NCBI GenBank assembly: GCA_024697645.1
Contig: JAILFH010000088.1
Coordinates: forward strand, 1-43,761
Direction: 5' to 3'
Length of the DNA stretch: 43,761 nucleotides
Origin: Prevotella sp.
GTDB lineage: Bacteria > Bacteroidota > Bacteroidia > Bacteroidales > Bacteroidaceae
Shown here: one piece after another, positions 5,628 to 13,820 of the stretch
Layout: each line of letters opens with the position of its first letter
Position numbering within the stretch: position 1 is the stretch's first letter
Program-made: the position numbers and the translations under genes
The notes under the pieces: model-generated
The model's input: the letters and a program-made list of their open reading frames with translations, nothing else
The model's database searches: none
What the model was told of the DNA's origin: nothing

Positions 5628-8114
5628 TTATGAAAGTTCGGGATTTTTCCCCAGGATGATGTTGACCAAGGCAGTCACGTCGGCAATACTCACCTGCCCG
5701 TCGCTGTTGATGTCAGCCTCAGCAAGTGTTTCAGACCCCAGGATGATGTTGACCAGTCGGGTGACGTCGGCAATCGTCACAAAGCCATCATTGTTGACGT
5801 CGCCTAAAAGGAAGTCGACAAAGGAAAGCGTGATTTTCCCAGGGTTCAGCGTAGTGGCAGGGGCATAGGTTGCCGTGTGAGCATCGATGCTGGCTCCGTC
5901 GGCCTTATAGAAAGCCACCTGCCCTTCCTTCTTCTGCAGCATATAGGTTCCCTCGGCAGCAATTGTTGATTCAAGATAGCCTTCCAATCCCGTCGGAATG
6001 GCCTCATCCGAAGAAGAAAGGCAGTTGAGCGTGTAGAAGAGTTCCAGATTCGCCTCCTCCTCCGTGTTCATCTGTACCAGAATGGCCGGTGTCAGGGCAG
6101 GAAGCATACCGCCTGCACTGACCAACTGCTGCAGATAGCCCTTACTCACATGAAAGTCCTTCACTCCATAAGCCTCAACGCTTGCAGGCAACTGCAGCGG
6201 TTCGGAGAAGTAGACAGAGGTGTAGTAGTTCAGGTCGTCGCCCCCATCGCTTCGCCTCAGAACAATCGTCTGCTTGTGCTGAACGACATTCGCGTCCTTC
6301 TCGGCAATAGTCTTCAGGTCAGCAGCATCAACAGCCCAAGTGGGGGAAGTGTATTCGGGCAGGTCGAGCATGAACCTGATGAACCAGTCGAGGTCGTCCT
6401 TGTCGATTCCCACCTGCACTTCGCCCTGTACGTTGCTATTGCATCCATCGGTGAAATAGCGGTTCAGATAGTAGTAGCAGCGTTCCTGCAGGCTGGAGAG
6501 TTCCACGCCCGAAGGATTCAGGTCGATGAGTTGGTGGAAGAGTTTGGCGGTGGTGTTGTAGGCGCTCTGGGCTCCACGATACGAACTGCTCACCTTCCAG
6601 TTGTCGACCCTGTTGGCACCGGAGAATCCCGTGAGTTCATAGTCGAGCGCCATCTGGTTGCCTCCAGCCTCATTCGAATACTCATTGCAGCCGAGCAGAC
6701 CTTCGATGACAAAGGCGATGATGCCCGTGCGGTCGGCTCCCTGACGACAGTTGAAATAGACGGGATGGCCCTGCTTCAGTTCGTAGATGATGAAAGCCAT
6801 ATCGTGGACAATCGATGCGTCCTGATTATAGGCTCCATAGTCGGTCATGATGTTCGCAAAGCAGGCATCAGTGAGGGTTGTCTCGCCCCGCGAATAGGAA
6901 TGCAGGCTGCCCTCGTTGGTATATTTTCCTTCGTTCGTGGCAGCACGCAAATCGAGTTGGGCCCGAACGCCCAGCCGCTTCATTTCGGCCTTGTCGGCTT
7001 CGGTCAGGTCGCTCGTGTTTCCATCCTTGTCAGAACCGCCCAGACTTGCACCGCGATAGATCTGTCCGTATTTCACGATCTTTCCGCCAAGGCCTTTCCA
7101 TCCGCCAAGGTCGCGAATGTTGAAACCATTCTCCAGCGCAATCATTCGGATTTGGCCCGTCGTCGTGAATTCGTCGGTAGCAAGCACTTCCTCGCCTGCA
7201 ACAACCTTGCAGTAATAGGTCTTATCGGGATAGAGATTCGTCAACTTGAAACTGCCCTTCCCTTCGGTTAGCGTCACTTCGGCCGTGAGTTCAGGGGCAG
7301 AATAGTCGCTTTGCTGCGAGAGAACGACCTGGGCAGTAGTTGCCGTCTCGCTCTCGAACTCGATAGTACGGCTTGCGGGCTGGTCGGCATAGTTGGCCGC
7401 TGCAGCCGTGAAGAAACTCTCAGAATAGTTGCTTGCGGCGGAGGAGAAGGTGGAGTTTGCCTTCGAGCAATAATCCCGAACGTAGGCATTCTCAATATTC
7501 AGGACGTTGGGGTCCTCAGGTTCTTCAGGGTCGGGATCGAGAGATTCGTCGTGGGTATAGACCAATTTCACTTTCATCACGATCGTGATGGTGTCTCCCT
7601 TGTAGGAAGAACTCGTCTGGAACTGGACACGCCCATTGGAATTCGTCTCAATCGTCGATGGCTGGAATCCTGTGGCAATCTGATAGCGCTCCGTTCCTGA
7701 ATGCGAGTGGTCGTCGTAGAATCCAACATTGACGGGCAGATTGATAGTCTCGTCGATGCCTATTTCAACCTCATTGAATTTCCCTTTGTAGACCTGCAAG
7801 TCTTCAACGACAAGTTCCGCAGTCTGATTGGTTCCCAGAGTTTCCACATAGGTGTCCGACTTCACCCAATAGCCCTCAGCAGTTGTCGTGAAGGTTACGG
7901 CAACATACGCAGTGTCGCCATTGATGGTCACATCGTGGATGTTGTTTTCCTTGTCACTGGTCTTATAGGTATTATCCTCAAAGTTTGCCTTGCACAAATA
8001 GCCTTGCGCCATCATCTGCTGCATGCCCAGAACAGTGAGCAAGACAGTCAGGAATAGTCGAGTCTGATGATGAATCATCCTACACTTTCTGATGTTTTTG
8101 TATTGTTTCTTCAT
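5628..8114 (-). CDS. Secreted tyrosine phosphatase with C-terminal dockerin repeats
   Basis: This 828-residue protein has a signal peptide (about 1-37, ending MMAQ) and a beta-rich N-terminal region (40-320) that includes an FN3-like segment. A Y_phosphatase3-type domain follows (about 325-560). It has the family signature NIRDLGG (333-339), RAQLDLRA and the catalytic P-loop NCRQGADRTG (Cys456, Arg462). A C-terminal region ends in two dockerin type I calcium-binding repeats (770-822: GDVNNDGFVTIADVTRLVN and DINSDGQVSIADVTALVN). Substrates could be phosphotyrosine, phosphoinositides or other phosphate esters outside the cell. It is unlike the single-domain cytosolic relatives in its size and export. 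It stands alone downstream of rnc. Alternative Met codons exist near residue 13. Confidence 0.85.
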   Translation of the reverse strand: MKKQYKNIRKCRMIHHQTRLFLTVLLTVLGMQQMMAQGYLCKANFEDNTYKTSDKENNIHDVTINGDTAYVAVTFTTTAEGYWVKSDTYVETLGTNQTAELVVEDLQVYKGKFNEVEIGIDETINLPVNVGFYDDHSHSGTERYQIATGFQPSTIETNSNGRVQFQTSSSYKGDTITIVMKVKLVYTHDESLDPDPEEPEDPNVLNIENAYVRDYCSKANSTFSSAASNYSESFFTAAAANYADQPASRTIEFESETATTAQVVLSQQSDYSAPELTAEVTLTEGKGSFKLTNLYPDKTYYCKVVAGEEVLATDEFTTTGQIRMIALENGFNIRDLGGWKGLGGKIVKYGQIYRGASLGGSDKDGNTSDLTEADKAEMKRLGVRAQLDLRAATNEGKYTNEGSLHSYSRGETTLTDACFANIMTDYGAYNQDASIVHDMAFIIYELKQGHPVYFNCRQGADRTGIIAFVIEGLLGCNEYSNEAGGNQMALDYELTGFSGANRVDNWKVSSSYRGAQSAYNTTAKLFHQLIDLNPSGVELSSLQERCYYYLNRYFTDGCNSNVQGEVQVGIDKDDLDWFIRFMLDLPEYTSPTWAVDAADLKTIAEKDANVVQHKQTIVLRRSDGGDDLNYYTSVYFSEPLQLPASVEAYGVKDFHVSKGYLQQLVSAGGMLPALTPAILVQMNTEEEANLELFYTLNCLSSSDEAIPTGLEGYLESTIAAEGTYMLQKKEGQVAFYKADGASIDAHTATYAPATTLNPGKITLSFVDFLLGDVNNDGFVTIADVTRLVNIILGSETLAEADINSDGQVSIADVTALVNIILGKNPELS

Positions 8115-8336
8115 TCAGGTCGCGTTTTGCAGTTCAGTTTTTAGTTCCCTCTTGATGACTTCCTATTTTTGCTGGGTGCTCAATAGGTAGTTCCATAGAT
8201 TGTTGGGAGAAAGATTGCTTCGAAAGTGAGATAGACTTCTTCCTTCAGCAATTCTTTTAATGGTATATGAACTCCCCTCCCTTGCGAAAAGGAGGGGAGT
8301 CCACAGAATATGTCTTAGCCTTTGGCCAGTAATCTT
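8115..8336. other. Intergenic stretch with a plus-strand promoter motif and a hairpin
   Basis: This lies between the stop of rnc and the start of the phosphatase, both on the minus strand. It contains a plus-strand TAnnTTTGC match (TATTTTTGC, 8164-8172) and a GC-rich palindrome at 8271-8300. No ORF of note is present. No clear minus-strand -7 element was found for the phosphatase gene. Confidence 0.45.
8262..8303 (+). repeat. Partial copy of the GC-rich palindromic repeat
   Basis: It contains GTAT followed by ACTCCCCTCC (8271-8280) and the perfect reverse complement GGAGGGGAGT (8291-8300) around a 10-nt loop. It matches the inner half of the repeats that flank the DUF559 gene, but the outer GGTGGGTC arm is missing. 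It may act as a transcript-end hairpin for rnc, although no T-tract follows. Confidence 0.65.
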
Positions 8337-10187
8337 CTACTCCTCCTGTGCGGCAGCAAATGCGGCAGCCTCAGCAGCGGCAATGATTTCCTCGCGCGAC
8401 TGCTCACGAGCCGTGATGTGGCTCAGGTCGAATTCGTCGTCGCTGAAGAAGTTGCTGACAGAAGAATCTGCGGCAGCAGCCATTGGTGCGGCAACGCCTG
8501 CAGCAGCCATTTTTGCCTCGTAGCGGTCTGCAGCCTCGCTGTTGTCAGAATCGTCTGGCAGTTCGTTCTGCTGTTTGCGCTTTGGCTCGCGGCGACGGCT
8601 GGGACGCTTTGCTTCCTTCTCAGATTTTTCTGACTTATCAGCCTTCTCTGACTTATCAGCCTTTGAGTCCTTGGCACTCTTCTCAGCCTTAGCGTTTTTC
8701 TTTGGCTTGTCTGCTTTGTCAGCCTTAGGCTCCTTCTTGGCTTTCGGCTTCTTAGGTTCAGCCTCAGCCTTCTGCTTCGTCTGCTCTGTGTCAGTTTCAG
8801 CAGCAGTCTTCTTCTTGCGTCTGCTCTTAGGCTCAGTCTCAGCCTTCTGCTTTTTCTGCTCAGCCTCAGCCTTCTGCTTTTTCTGCTCAGCATCAGCCTT
8901 CTGCTTCTTCTGCTCAGCATCAGCCTGAGACTCTTTTGCCTTCCGTGCAGGCTTCGATTCCTTTGAGTCCTTATCCTTCGGGAATTCCTTAGCCCTGCGG
9001 TCGTTCTGGTCCTTCTGACCATCCTGACTCTTCTGAGAATCCTGATTCCTCGGGTCGTTCTGACTTCTCTGAGAATCCTGATTTCTCGAACCGTTCTGAT
9101 TTCTCTGAGAATCCTGATTCCTCGAACCGTTCTCTTGACTCTTCTGAGAATCCTGATTCCTCTGTCCGTCCTGATTTCTCTGAGAGTTCTCAGTCTTTCG
9201 GGCAGGCTTGCGCTGTTGGTTCTCTGCAATCACTTTTGCTTCTTCCTGCGCTACAGCGGGCATAAAAGCAGACTTTATGGCAACAGGGGTTTCCTCCGCC
9301 TGTCTTGTAGCCATCTCCGGCTCCTGAGGCTCTTCATCGTGGTGCTGCTGGATGATGAAATCTTCCTGCACCTCCGTCGAAGGCACCATCATCGTGGGTT
9401 CTTCCTCCATCTTCGTGCGGTCGGTCTTCGCAGCGAATACAGCATCGATGAACTGCGGTTGCTTGCGGAGCATTTCCAGCGTGAGTTTCGAAGCCATTTG
9501 CTGGCTCTCCTTCTTGCTGTAGCCTGTAGCCGAACAGCCGTCGATGCCCTCAATCACTACCAGATATTTGAACACGGGGCTGCCGCTCTTCTCCTTGTCT
9601 TGGCTGAGCAGGCGGAATTCCATCTTCACTCGATTCTTCTGTGACCATTCAATAAGTTTCGACTTGAAGTTCACCTCCTTATAGGCAACCTTGTCGATAT
9701 TAATCATCTGGGCGAGAATGCGCTTCTTCATGAATCGCATGCAGGCATCGTAGCCTCGGTCCAGATAGATTGCTCCAACGAGCGCCTCAAACGCATTGCC
9801 ACCCATGTAACTATTGTGGCTCTGCGACTGACCGTTCGAGAGTATCAACTTATTAATGCCCATCTCCTTCGCCAGTTTGCCGAGTGTTTCGCGCTGTACG
9901 AGTTTCGAGCGGGTGTTAGTCAGGAATCCCTCACGCTTGCCGGGGAAATGCTGAAAGACGATATCGCCTACCACCGCATCCAGAATTGCATCGCCCAGGA
10001 ACTCCAGTCGTTCGTTGTTGACCGGTTTTCCCTTGTCGTTGCGGCGTGCAATGCTCTTGTGCAGCAGGGCCGTCTTGTAGTAATCAATGTTTCGGGGGTA
10101 GAATCCGATGATTTCGTATAAGGACAAATAAAGCTCCTTGTCCTTGCGGAAAGGGAGCTTTATTCTGTCTAAAAGACTATTCAGCAT
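8337..10187 (-). CDS. rnc: Ribonuclease III with a long disordered repetitive tail
   Basis: RNase III cleaves double-stranded RNA in rRNA and mRNA processing. The 616-residue product has a normal RNase III domain (about 20-165) with signature NERLEFLGDAILD (58-70) and the second acidic site NAFEALVGAIYLD (131-143). A double-stranded RNA-binding domain follows (about 172-242). Residues 243-616 are an extra, low-complexity tail. It comprises Q/N/R/S repeats (about 331-397), three AEQKKQKA units (about 424-449), lysine/alanine/glutamate-rich sequence to about 530, and an acidic-alanine C-terminus with FFSDDEFDLSHITAREQ. Typical RNase III is about 220-350 residues. The ATG overlaps the fabF stop by 11 nt, so the two are translationally linked. 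Enzyme identity is certain; the tail function is unknown. Confidence 0.93.
   Translation of the reverse strand: MLNSLLDRIKLPFRKDKELYLSLYEIIGFYPRNIDYYKTALLHKSIARRNDKGKPVNNERLEFLGDAILDAVVGDIVFQHFPGKREGFLTNTRSKLVQRETLGKLAKEMGINKLILSNGQSQSHNSYMGGNAFEALVGAIYLDRGYDACMRFMKKRILAQMINIDKVAYKEVNFKSKLIEWSQKNRVKMEFRLLSQDKEKSGSPVFKYLVVIEGIDGCSATGYSKKESQQMASKLTLEMLRKQPQFIDAVFAAKTDRTKMEEEPTMMVPSTEVQEDFIIQQHHDEEPQEPEMATRQAEETPVAIKSAFMPAVAQEEAKVIAENQQRKPARKTENSQRNQDGQRNQDSQKSQENGSRNQDSQRNQNGSRNQDSQRSQNDPRNQDSQKSQDGQKDQNDRRAKEFPKDKDSKESKPARKAKESQADAEQKKQKADAEQKKQKAEAEQKKQKAETEPKSRRKKKTAAETDTEQTKQKAEAEPKKPKAKKEPKADKADKPKKNAKAEKSAKDSKADKSEKADKSEKSEKEAKRPSRRREPKRKQQNELPDDSDNSEAADRYEAKMAAAGVAAPMAAAADSSVSNFFSDDEFDLSHITAREQSREEIIAAAEAAAFAAAQEE
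8865..9200 (-). repeat. Low-complexity tandem repeats inside rnc
   Basis: The minus-strand coding DNA is repetitive here. Units of 27 bp encode AEQKKQKA-type nonapeptides near 8840-8915. Degenerate units of about 33-36 bp encode RNQDSQ-type segments near 9000-9195. The frame stays open throughout, so unit number is free to change by slippage without a frameshift when units are multiples of three. Confidence 0.7.
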
Positions 10188-11439
10188 ACTTCTTGAAGAC
10201 TACGCATGCGTTGTGGCCGCCAAATCCAAACGTGTTGCTAATGGCAGCACGTACCTCACGCTTCTGGGCTTTGTTGAAGGTGAAGTTCAGATCATAGTCG
10301 ATTTCGGGATCTTTGTCGTCCTCGGCATGGTTGATGGTTGGTGGTACAATGTTGTTCTGCACCGACAGTACAGCCACCATAGCCTCCACAGCACCTGCTG
10401 CTCCGAGCAGATGGCCAGTCATCGACTTTGTCGACGAGATGTTCAGTTTGTAGGCATGTTCGCCAAACACTTCCTTGATGGCCTTTGCCTCAGAAATGTC
10501 GCCAACGTGTGTACTTGTTCCGTGCACATTGATGTAGTCAATATCCTCAGGATTCAGACATGCGTCTTCCAGAGCGTTCTGCATGACAAGTTTAGCACCC
10601 AGTCCTTCGGGATGAGAAGCAGTGATGTGATAGGCGTCGCCGCTCAGGCCTGCGCCCACCATCTCGCCGTAAATCTTCGCACCACGAGCCTTGGCGTGCT
10701 CGAGTTCTTCCAGAATCAGGCAGCCTGCACCCTCGGCCATGATGAATCCATCACGTGAGGCACTGAAGGGGCGCGATGCTCCTGCGGGATCGTCGTTGCG
10801 GGTTGACAAAGCATGCATGGCATTGAATCCTCCCACTCCGCACATACAGATTGCACTCTCTGCACCACCAGCCAGAATGGCGTTTGCCTTGCCCAGACGA
10901 ATCAGGTTGAAGGCATCTGCCAACGCATTGCTCGACGAGGCGCAAGCACTGGTAGTCGCGAAGTTAGGACCATGGAATCCAAAGTAGATGGAGATGTGTC
11001 CTGCTGCAATGTCGCTAATCATTTTGGGAATGAAGAAGGGCGAGAATTTCGGACCGTTTTCGATATGCTGTCCATAATAGACAACCTCGTCCTCGAAGGT
11101 GCGGATACCGCCTATTCCTACGCCGTAAACCACGCCGATGCGGTTCTTATCAACCGTCTCCAAGTCCATGCCCGAATCTCTTACTGCCTGAATGGCCGAG
11201 ATCATTGCTATCTGAGAATAACGATCAATCTTGCGGGCTTCCTTGCGGTCGAGCCAGTCGTTGATGTTCAAATCCTTAATCTCACATGCAAAATGGGTCT
11301 TGCACTTAGAGCTGTCAAATTGTGTAATTGGTGCTGCACCACTTACTCCAGCGAGCAGATTCTTCCAAGTCTCCTCAGGAGAATTGCCTACTGGCGTAAC
11401 GGCTCCCATGCCAGTTACTACTACTCTTTTCAGTTCCAT
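10177..11439 (-). CDS. fabF: 3-oxoacyl-ACP synthase II
   Basis: This 420-residue condensing enzyme extends acyl-ACP with malonyl-ACP in type II fatty acid synthesis. The Cys-His-His triad is visible: Cys166 in TTSACASSSNAL, His306 in NVHGTSTHVGD and His343 in KSMTGHLLGAAG, with Lys338. Length is normal for FabF. It lies directly after acpP and before rnc on the same strand, the common acpP-fabF-rnc order in Bacteroidetes. About 140 bp, including a possible small repeat element, separates it from acpP. Its stop codon overlaps the rnc start. Confidence 0.96.
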   Translation of the reverse strand: MELKRVVVTGMGAVTPVGNSPEETWKNLLAGVSGAAPITQFDSSKCKTHFACEIKDLNINDWLDRKEARKIDRYSQIAMISAIQAVRDSGMDLETVDKNRIGVVYGVGIGGIRTFEDEVVYYGQHIENGPKFSPFFIPKMISDIAAGHISIYFGFHGPNFATTSACASSSNALADAFNLIRLGKANAILAGGAESAICMCGVGGFNAMHALSTRNDDPAGASRPFSASRDGFIMAEGAGCLILEELEHAKARGAKIYGEMVGAGLSGDAYHITASHPEGLGAKLVMQNALEDACLNPEDIDYINVHGTSTHVGDISEAKAIKEVFGEHAYKLNISSTKSMTGHLLGAAGAVEAMVAVLSVQNNIVPPTINHAEDDKDPEIDYDLNFTFNKAQKREVRAAISNTFGFGGHNACVVFKKYAE

Positions 11440-11452
11440 TTCATAAAATTTA

Positions 11453-11560
11453 GAATTAGGAATCGTGAACTACGCATGATGATGCTTCCCTATACTTTCT
11501 CAGCCAGCAATCCTGCTGTCTGCGGAGCCCATCATGACGCCAATTCTCAATTCCTAATTC
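11453..11560. repeat. MITE-like 108-bp element between acpP and fabF
   Basis: The stretch is bounded by perfect 11-bp inverted ends, GAATTAGGAAT (11453-11463) and ATTCCTAATTC (11550-11560). Inside is a short hairpin around CAGCA-ATCC-TGCTG. It contains no ORF of note and is transcribed within the acpP-fabF-rnc operon. It could be a small non-autonomous element or a structured intercistronic RNA that sets the acpP to fabF expression ratio. Confidence 0.45.
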
Positions 11561-11579
11561 CGTGAAAAAATAAAATTTC

Positions 11580-11816
11580 TTATTTGGCGTTTTCCTCGAT
11601 GTAGGCGATAGCGTCACCAACGGTAGCAATCTTCTCAGCCTTGTCGTCGGGAATAGAAATACCGAACTCCTTCTCAAATTCCATAATGAGTTCTACGGTA
11701 TCCAGTGAATCAGCACCGAGATCGTTTGTGAAACTTGCTTCGGGCTTCACCTCTGCTTCATCAACACCAAGTTTGTCTACGATAATAGCCTGTACTTTGC
11801 TTTCAATTTCTGACAT
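11580..11816 (-). CDS. acpP: Acyl carrier protein
   Basis: This 78-residue acidic protein has the phosphopantetheine attachment motif [15 protein letters not shown] (Ser37) and the usual four-helix ACP length. It carries acyl intermediates for fatty acid and lipid A synthesis in the cytosol. It is the first gene of the acpP-fabF-rnc operon and has a strong promoter upstream. Confidence 0.97.
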   Translation of the reverse strand: MSEIESKVQAIIVDKLGVDEAEVKPEASFTNDLGADSLDTVELIMEFEKEFGISIPDDKAEKIATVGDAIAYIEENAK

Positions 11817-11879
11817 AATCTTTAAATTTAAATTGATAATAATTAATTAAATAATTTCACTATATTTACAATTTCGGCT

Positions 11880-11912
11880 GCAAAGGAACAAATTTTTATT
11901 TAATTGTGCAAA
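11880..11912 (-). promoter_or_regulatory. Promoter of acpP-fabF-rnc
   Basis: On the minus strand TTTG (11909-11912) is followed after exactly 20 bp by TTCCTTTGC (11888-11880), which is one mismatch from the Bacteroidetes TAnnTTTGC element. It leaves a leader of roughly 55-60 nt before the acpP ATG. Confidence 0.65.
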
Positions 11913-12013
11913 TATTTTTCCTAAAAAAGCAACCGCCTTTGCACAAACACCCCATTATTGTGCAAAAAATACACCCATTTTTGATGCATCTGTATGAAAA
12001 ATAAGGACTTTCA

Positions 12014-12046
12014 TTTGTCAATGTGAAAAATAATACCTATATTTGC
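12014..12046 (+). promoter_or_regulatory. Promoter of the DUF4254-GT9 operon
   Basis: TTTG (12014-12017), 20 bp, then TATATTTGC (12038-12046) is a full consensus match. Transcription would start near 12052. This rules out an in-frame ATG at 12023 and supports the ATG at 12095 as the start of the DUF4254 gene. Confidence 0.75.
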
Positions 12047-12094
12047 AAACGCAATACCATTCATAATAATACTCATTTAACACGATCGAAAGCA

Positions 12095-12715
12095 ATGACA
12101 TTCACAGAACAGTGCAACACTATATTCAAGCAGGCAATCCTCGACTATCATGTCAAGGACAATGTCGATTCCCCAATCAATAATCCCTATCCCGCTGACA
12201 GCATCGAAAACAGACTCTATCTGAAGTGCTGGATTGACACGGTGCAGTGGCATTTCGAAGACATCATTCGCGACCCGCACATTGACCCGCGTGAGGCTCT
12301 TCAACTCAAGCGTCGCATCGACCGTTCCAATCAGGACCGCACCGACCTTGTAGAGCAAATCGATTCCTACTTCCGTCAGCGGTTCAGCGATGTTAGTCCG
12401 CTTCCCGACGCAACTATCAACACGGAGAGTCCCGCATGGGCTGTCGACCGTCTGAGCATTCTCGCCCTGAAAATCTATCACATGCGCGAGCAGGTTGAGC
12501 GCCCCGAGGCTTCTGAGGAACACCGTCAGCGTTGCCAGTTCAAGTTGAATGTTCTCCTCGAGCAGCAGGTCGACCTCTCCACAGCCATCGACCAACTCCT
12601 CGACGACATTCAGGCAGGACGTAAGTACATGAAGGTCTATCGGCAGATGAAGATGTACAACGATCCTGCCACCAACCCCGTTCTCTACGCCCAGAAGAAA
12701 CCTTCTGGCAAGTAG
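12095..12715 (+). CDS. DUF4254 family protein
   Basis: This 206-residue, mostly helical protein has the DUF4254 pattern: N-terminal CNTIFKQAI, a central LYLKCWIDTVQWHFEDIIRDP, a middle R-R-I-D-R-S-N-Q-D-R-T-D-L-V segment and a C-terminal DDIQAGRKYMKVYRQMKMYNDP. I assign the start at ATG 12095 because the promoter overlaps an upstream in-frame ATG. DUF4254 genes commonly sit beside GT9 glycosyltransferases in Bacteroidetes, as here, which suggests a role in lipopolysaccharide or surface glycan assembly. The biochemical function is unknown. Confidence 0.85.
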   Translation: MTFTEQCNTIFKQAILDYHVKDNVDSPINNPYPADSIENRLYLKCWIDTVQWHFEDIIRDPHIDPREALQLKRRIDRSNQDRTDLVEQIDSYFRQRFSDVSPLPDATINTESPAWAVDRLSILALKIYHMREQVERPEASEEHRQRCQFKLNVLLEQQVDLSTAIDQLLDDIQAGRKYMKVYRQMKMYNDPATNPVLYAQKKPSGK

Positions 12716-12773
12716 GAACCCATCCTACAAGAATCGCAACCGCCCATCCATCTAGATACTAATCCATTCCATC

Positions 12774-13820
12774 GTGAATACAGAACACCTACTAATCATA
12801 CGATTCTCTGCCATGGGAGATGTAGCAATGACGGTTCCTGTGGTAAGCGCATTGGCTCAACGCTATCCGAATCTCCGTATCACAGTTCTCAGTCGGCCAT
12901 TCGCCCGAACGTTCTTCGACGGACTGGCTCCAAATGTTGGATTCATGGCGGCCTATCTCCAAGACGAAGAGCGGGGAATGAAAGGCCTCAAAGCGCTCTA
13001 TCGCCGATTAGCAGCAAAACAGTTCACCGCCATTGCGGACCTTCACGACACACTTCGCTCTAAATACTTGCGCATGCGATTCAATCTCGGTCGCAGAAAT
13101 GTGGAGCACATCAATAAGCACAAGGCTGGAAAGCGTCGTCTGACCCGTTTACACGGTAAACAACTCGTCCAGCAGCCGACTTCCTTCGAAAACTATGCCG
13201 ACGTGTTCGCTCGTCTTGGCTATCCCATCGACCTGAACGAGTTCGAGTTCCATCTCCCCAAGTTACACGATACTTCCATTCTCCCCGCCTCTTTGCAGAA
13301 AAAGCCTGAGGGTGAACGCTGGCTCGGCATGGCCCCATTTGCTGCCCACAAAGGCAAGGTCTACCCCATAGAGCAAATGGAGAAAATCATCCAGATCCTG
13401 GGCGAACGTCATCCCAACTTGCGCATCTTCCTCTTCGGAGGCGGAAAGACCGAACAGCAGCAACTCAGTCGCTGGGCTCTTCGCTATGACCATTGCGAAT
13501 GCATGCCGGGACTCGTCGAGGGTCTCCATCAGGAGATTGTCCTGATGAGTCAACTCGATGCTATGGTGTCGATGGATTCGGCCAATATGCACCTTGCCTC
13601 GCTTGTTGGCACGCCCGTCATCAGCATCTGGGGAGCCACTCATCCCTATGCTGGCTTTATGGGTTGGCGGCAGAAGTCGGAAGACATAGTCCAACTCGAC
13701 CTCGACTGCCGCCCGTGTTCAGTCTATGGAAAGAAGGCTTGTCAGCGAAAAGACTATGCCTGCCTCAATGGCATCACACCTGAAATGATTATTCAGAAAA
13801 TCGAACGTTACATGATATAA
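12774..13820 (+). CDS. GT9 family glycosyltransferase (heptosyltransferase-like)
   Basis: This 348-residue protein resembles lipopolysaccharide heptosyltransferases. It starts with the characteristic LIIRFSAMGDVAMTVPVVSAL and has the C-terminal donor-site region with FLFGGGKTEQQQL, VSMDSANMHLASLVGTPVISIWGATHPYAGF and a late cysteine pair in CRPCSVYG. It would transfer a sugar (often heptose from ADP-heptose) to core oligosaccharide at the inner membrane. The GTG start at 12774 follows DUF4254 by 58 bp. The TAA overlaps the next ATG (TAATG), indicating translational coupling. The donor sugar is not determinable here. Confidence 0.9.
   Translation: MNTEHLLIIRFSAMGDVAMTVPVVSALAQRYPNLRITVLSRPFARTFFDGLAPNVGFMAAYLQDEERGMKGLKALYRRLAAKQFTAIADLHDTLRSKYLRMRFNLGRRNVEHINKHKAGKRRLTRLHGKQLVQQPTSFENYADVFARLGYPIDLNEFEFHLPKLHDTSILPASLQKKPEGERWLGMAPFAAHKGKVYPIEQMEKIIQILGERHPNLRIFLFGGGKTEQQQLSRWALRYDHCECMPGLVEGLHQEIVLMSQLDAMVSMDSANMHLASLVGTPVISIWGATHPYAGFMGWRQKSEDIVQLDLDCRPCSVYGKKACQRKDYACLNGITPEMIIQKIERYMI

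Noticed and set aside
12023..12094. Longer N-terminus for the DUF4254 protein
   Set aside because: The upstream ATG overlaps a consensus promoter, so it would precede the transcript start; the conserved sequence begins after ATG 12095.
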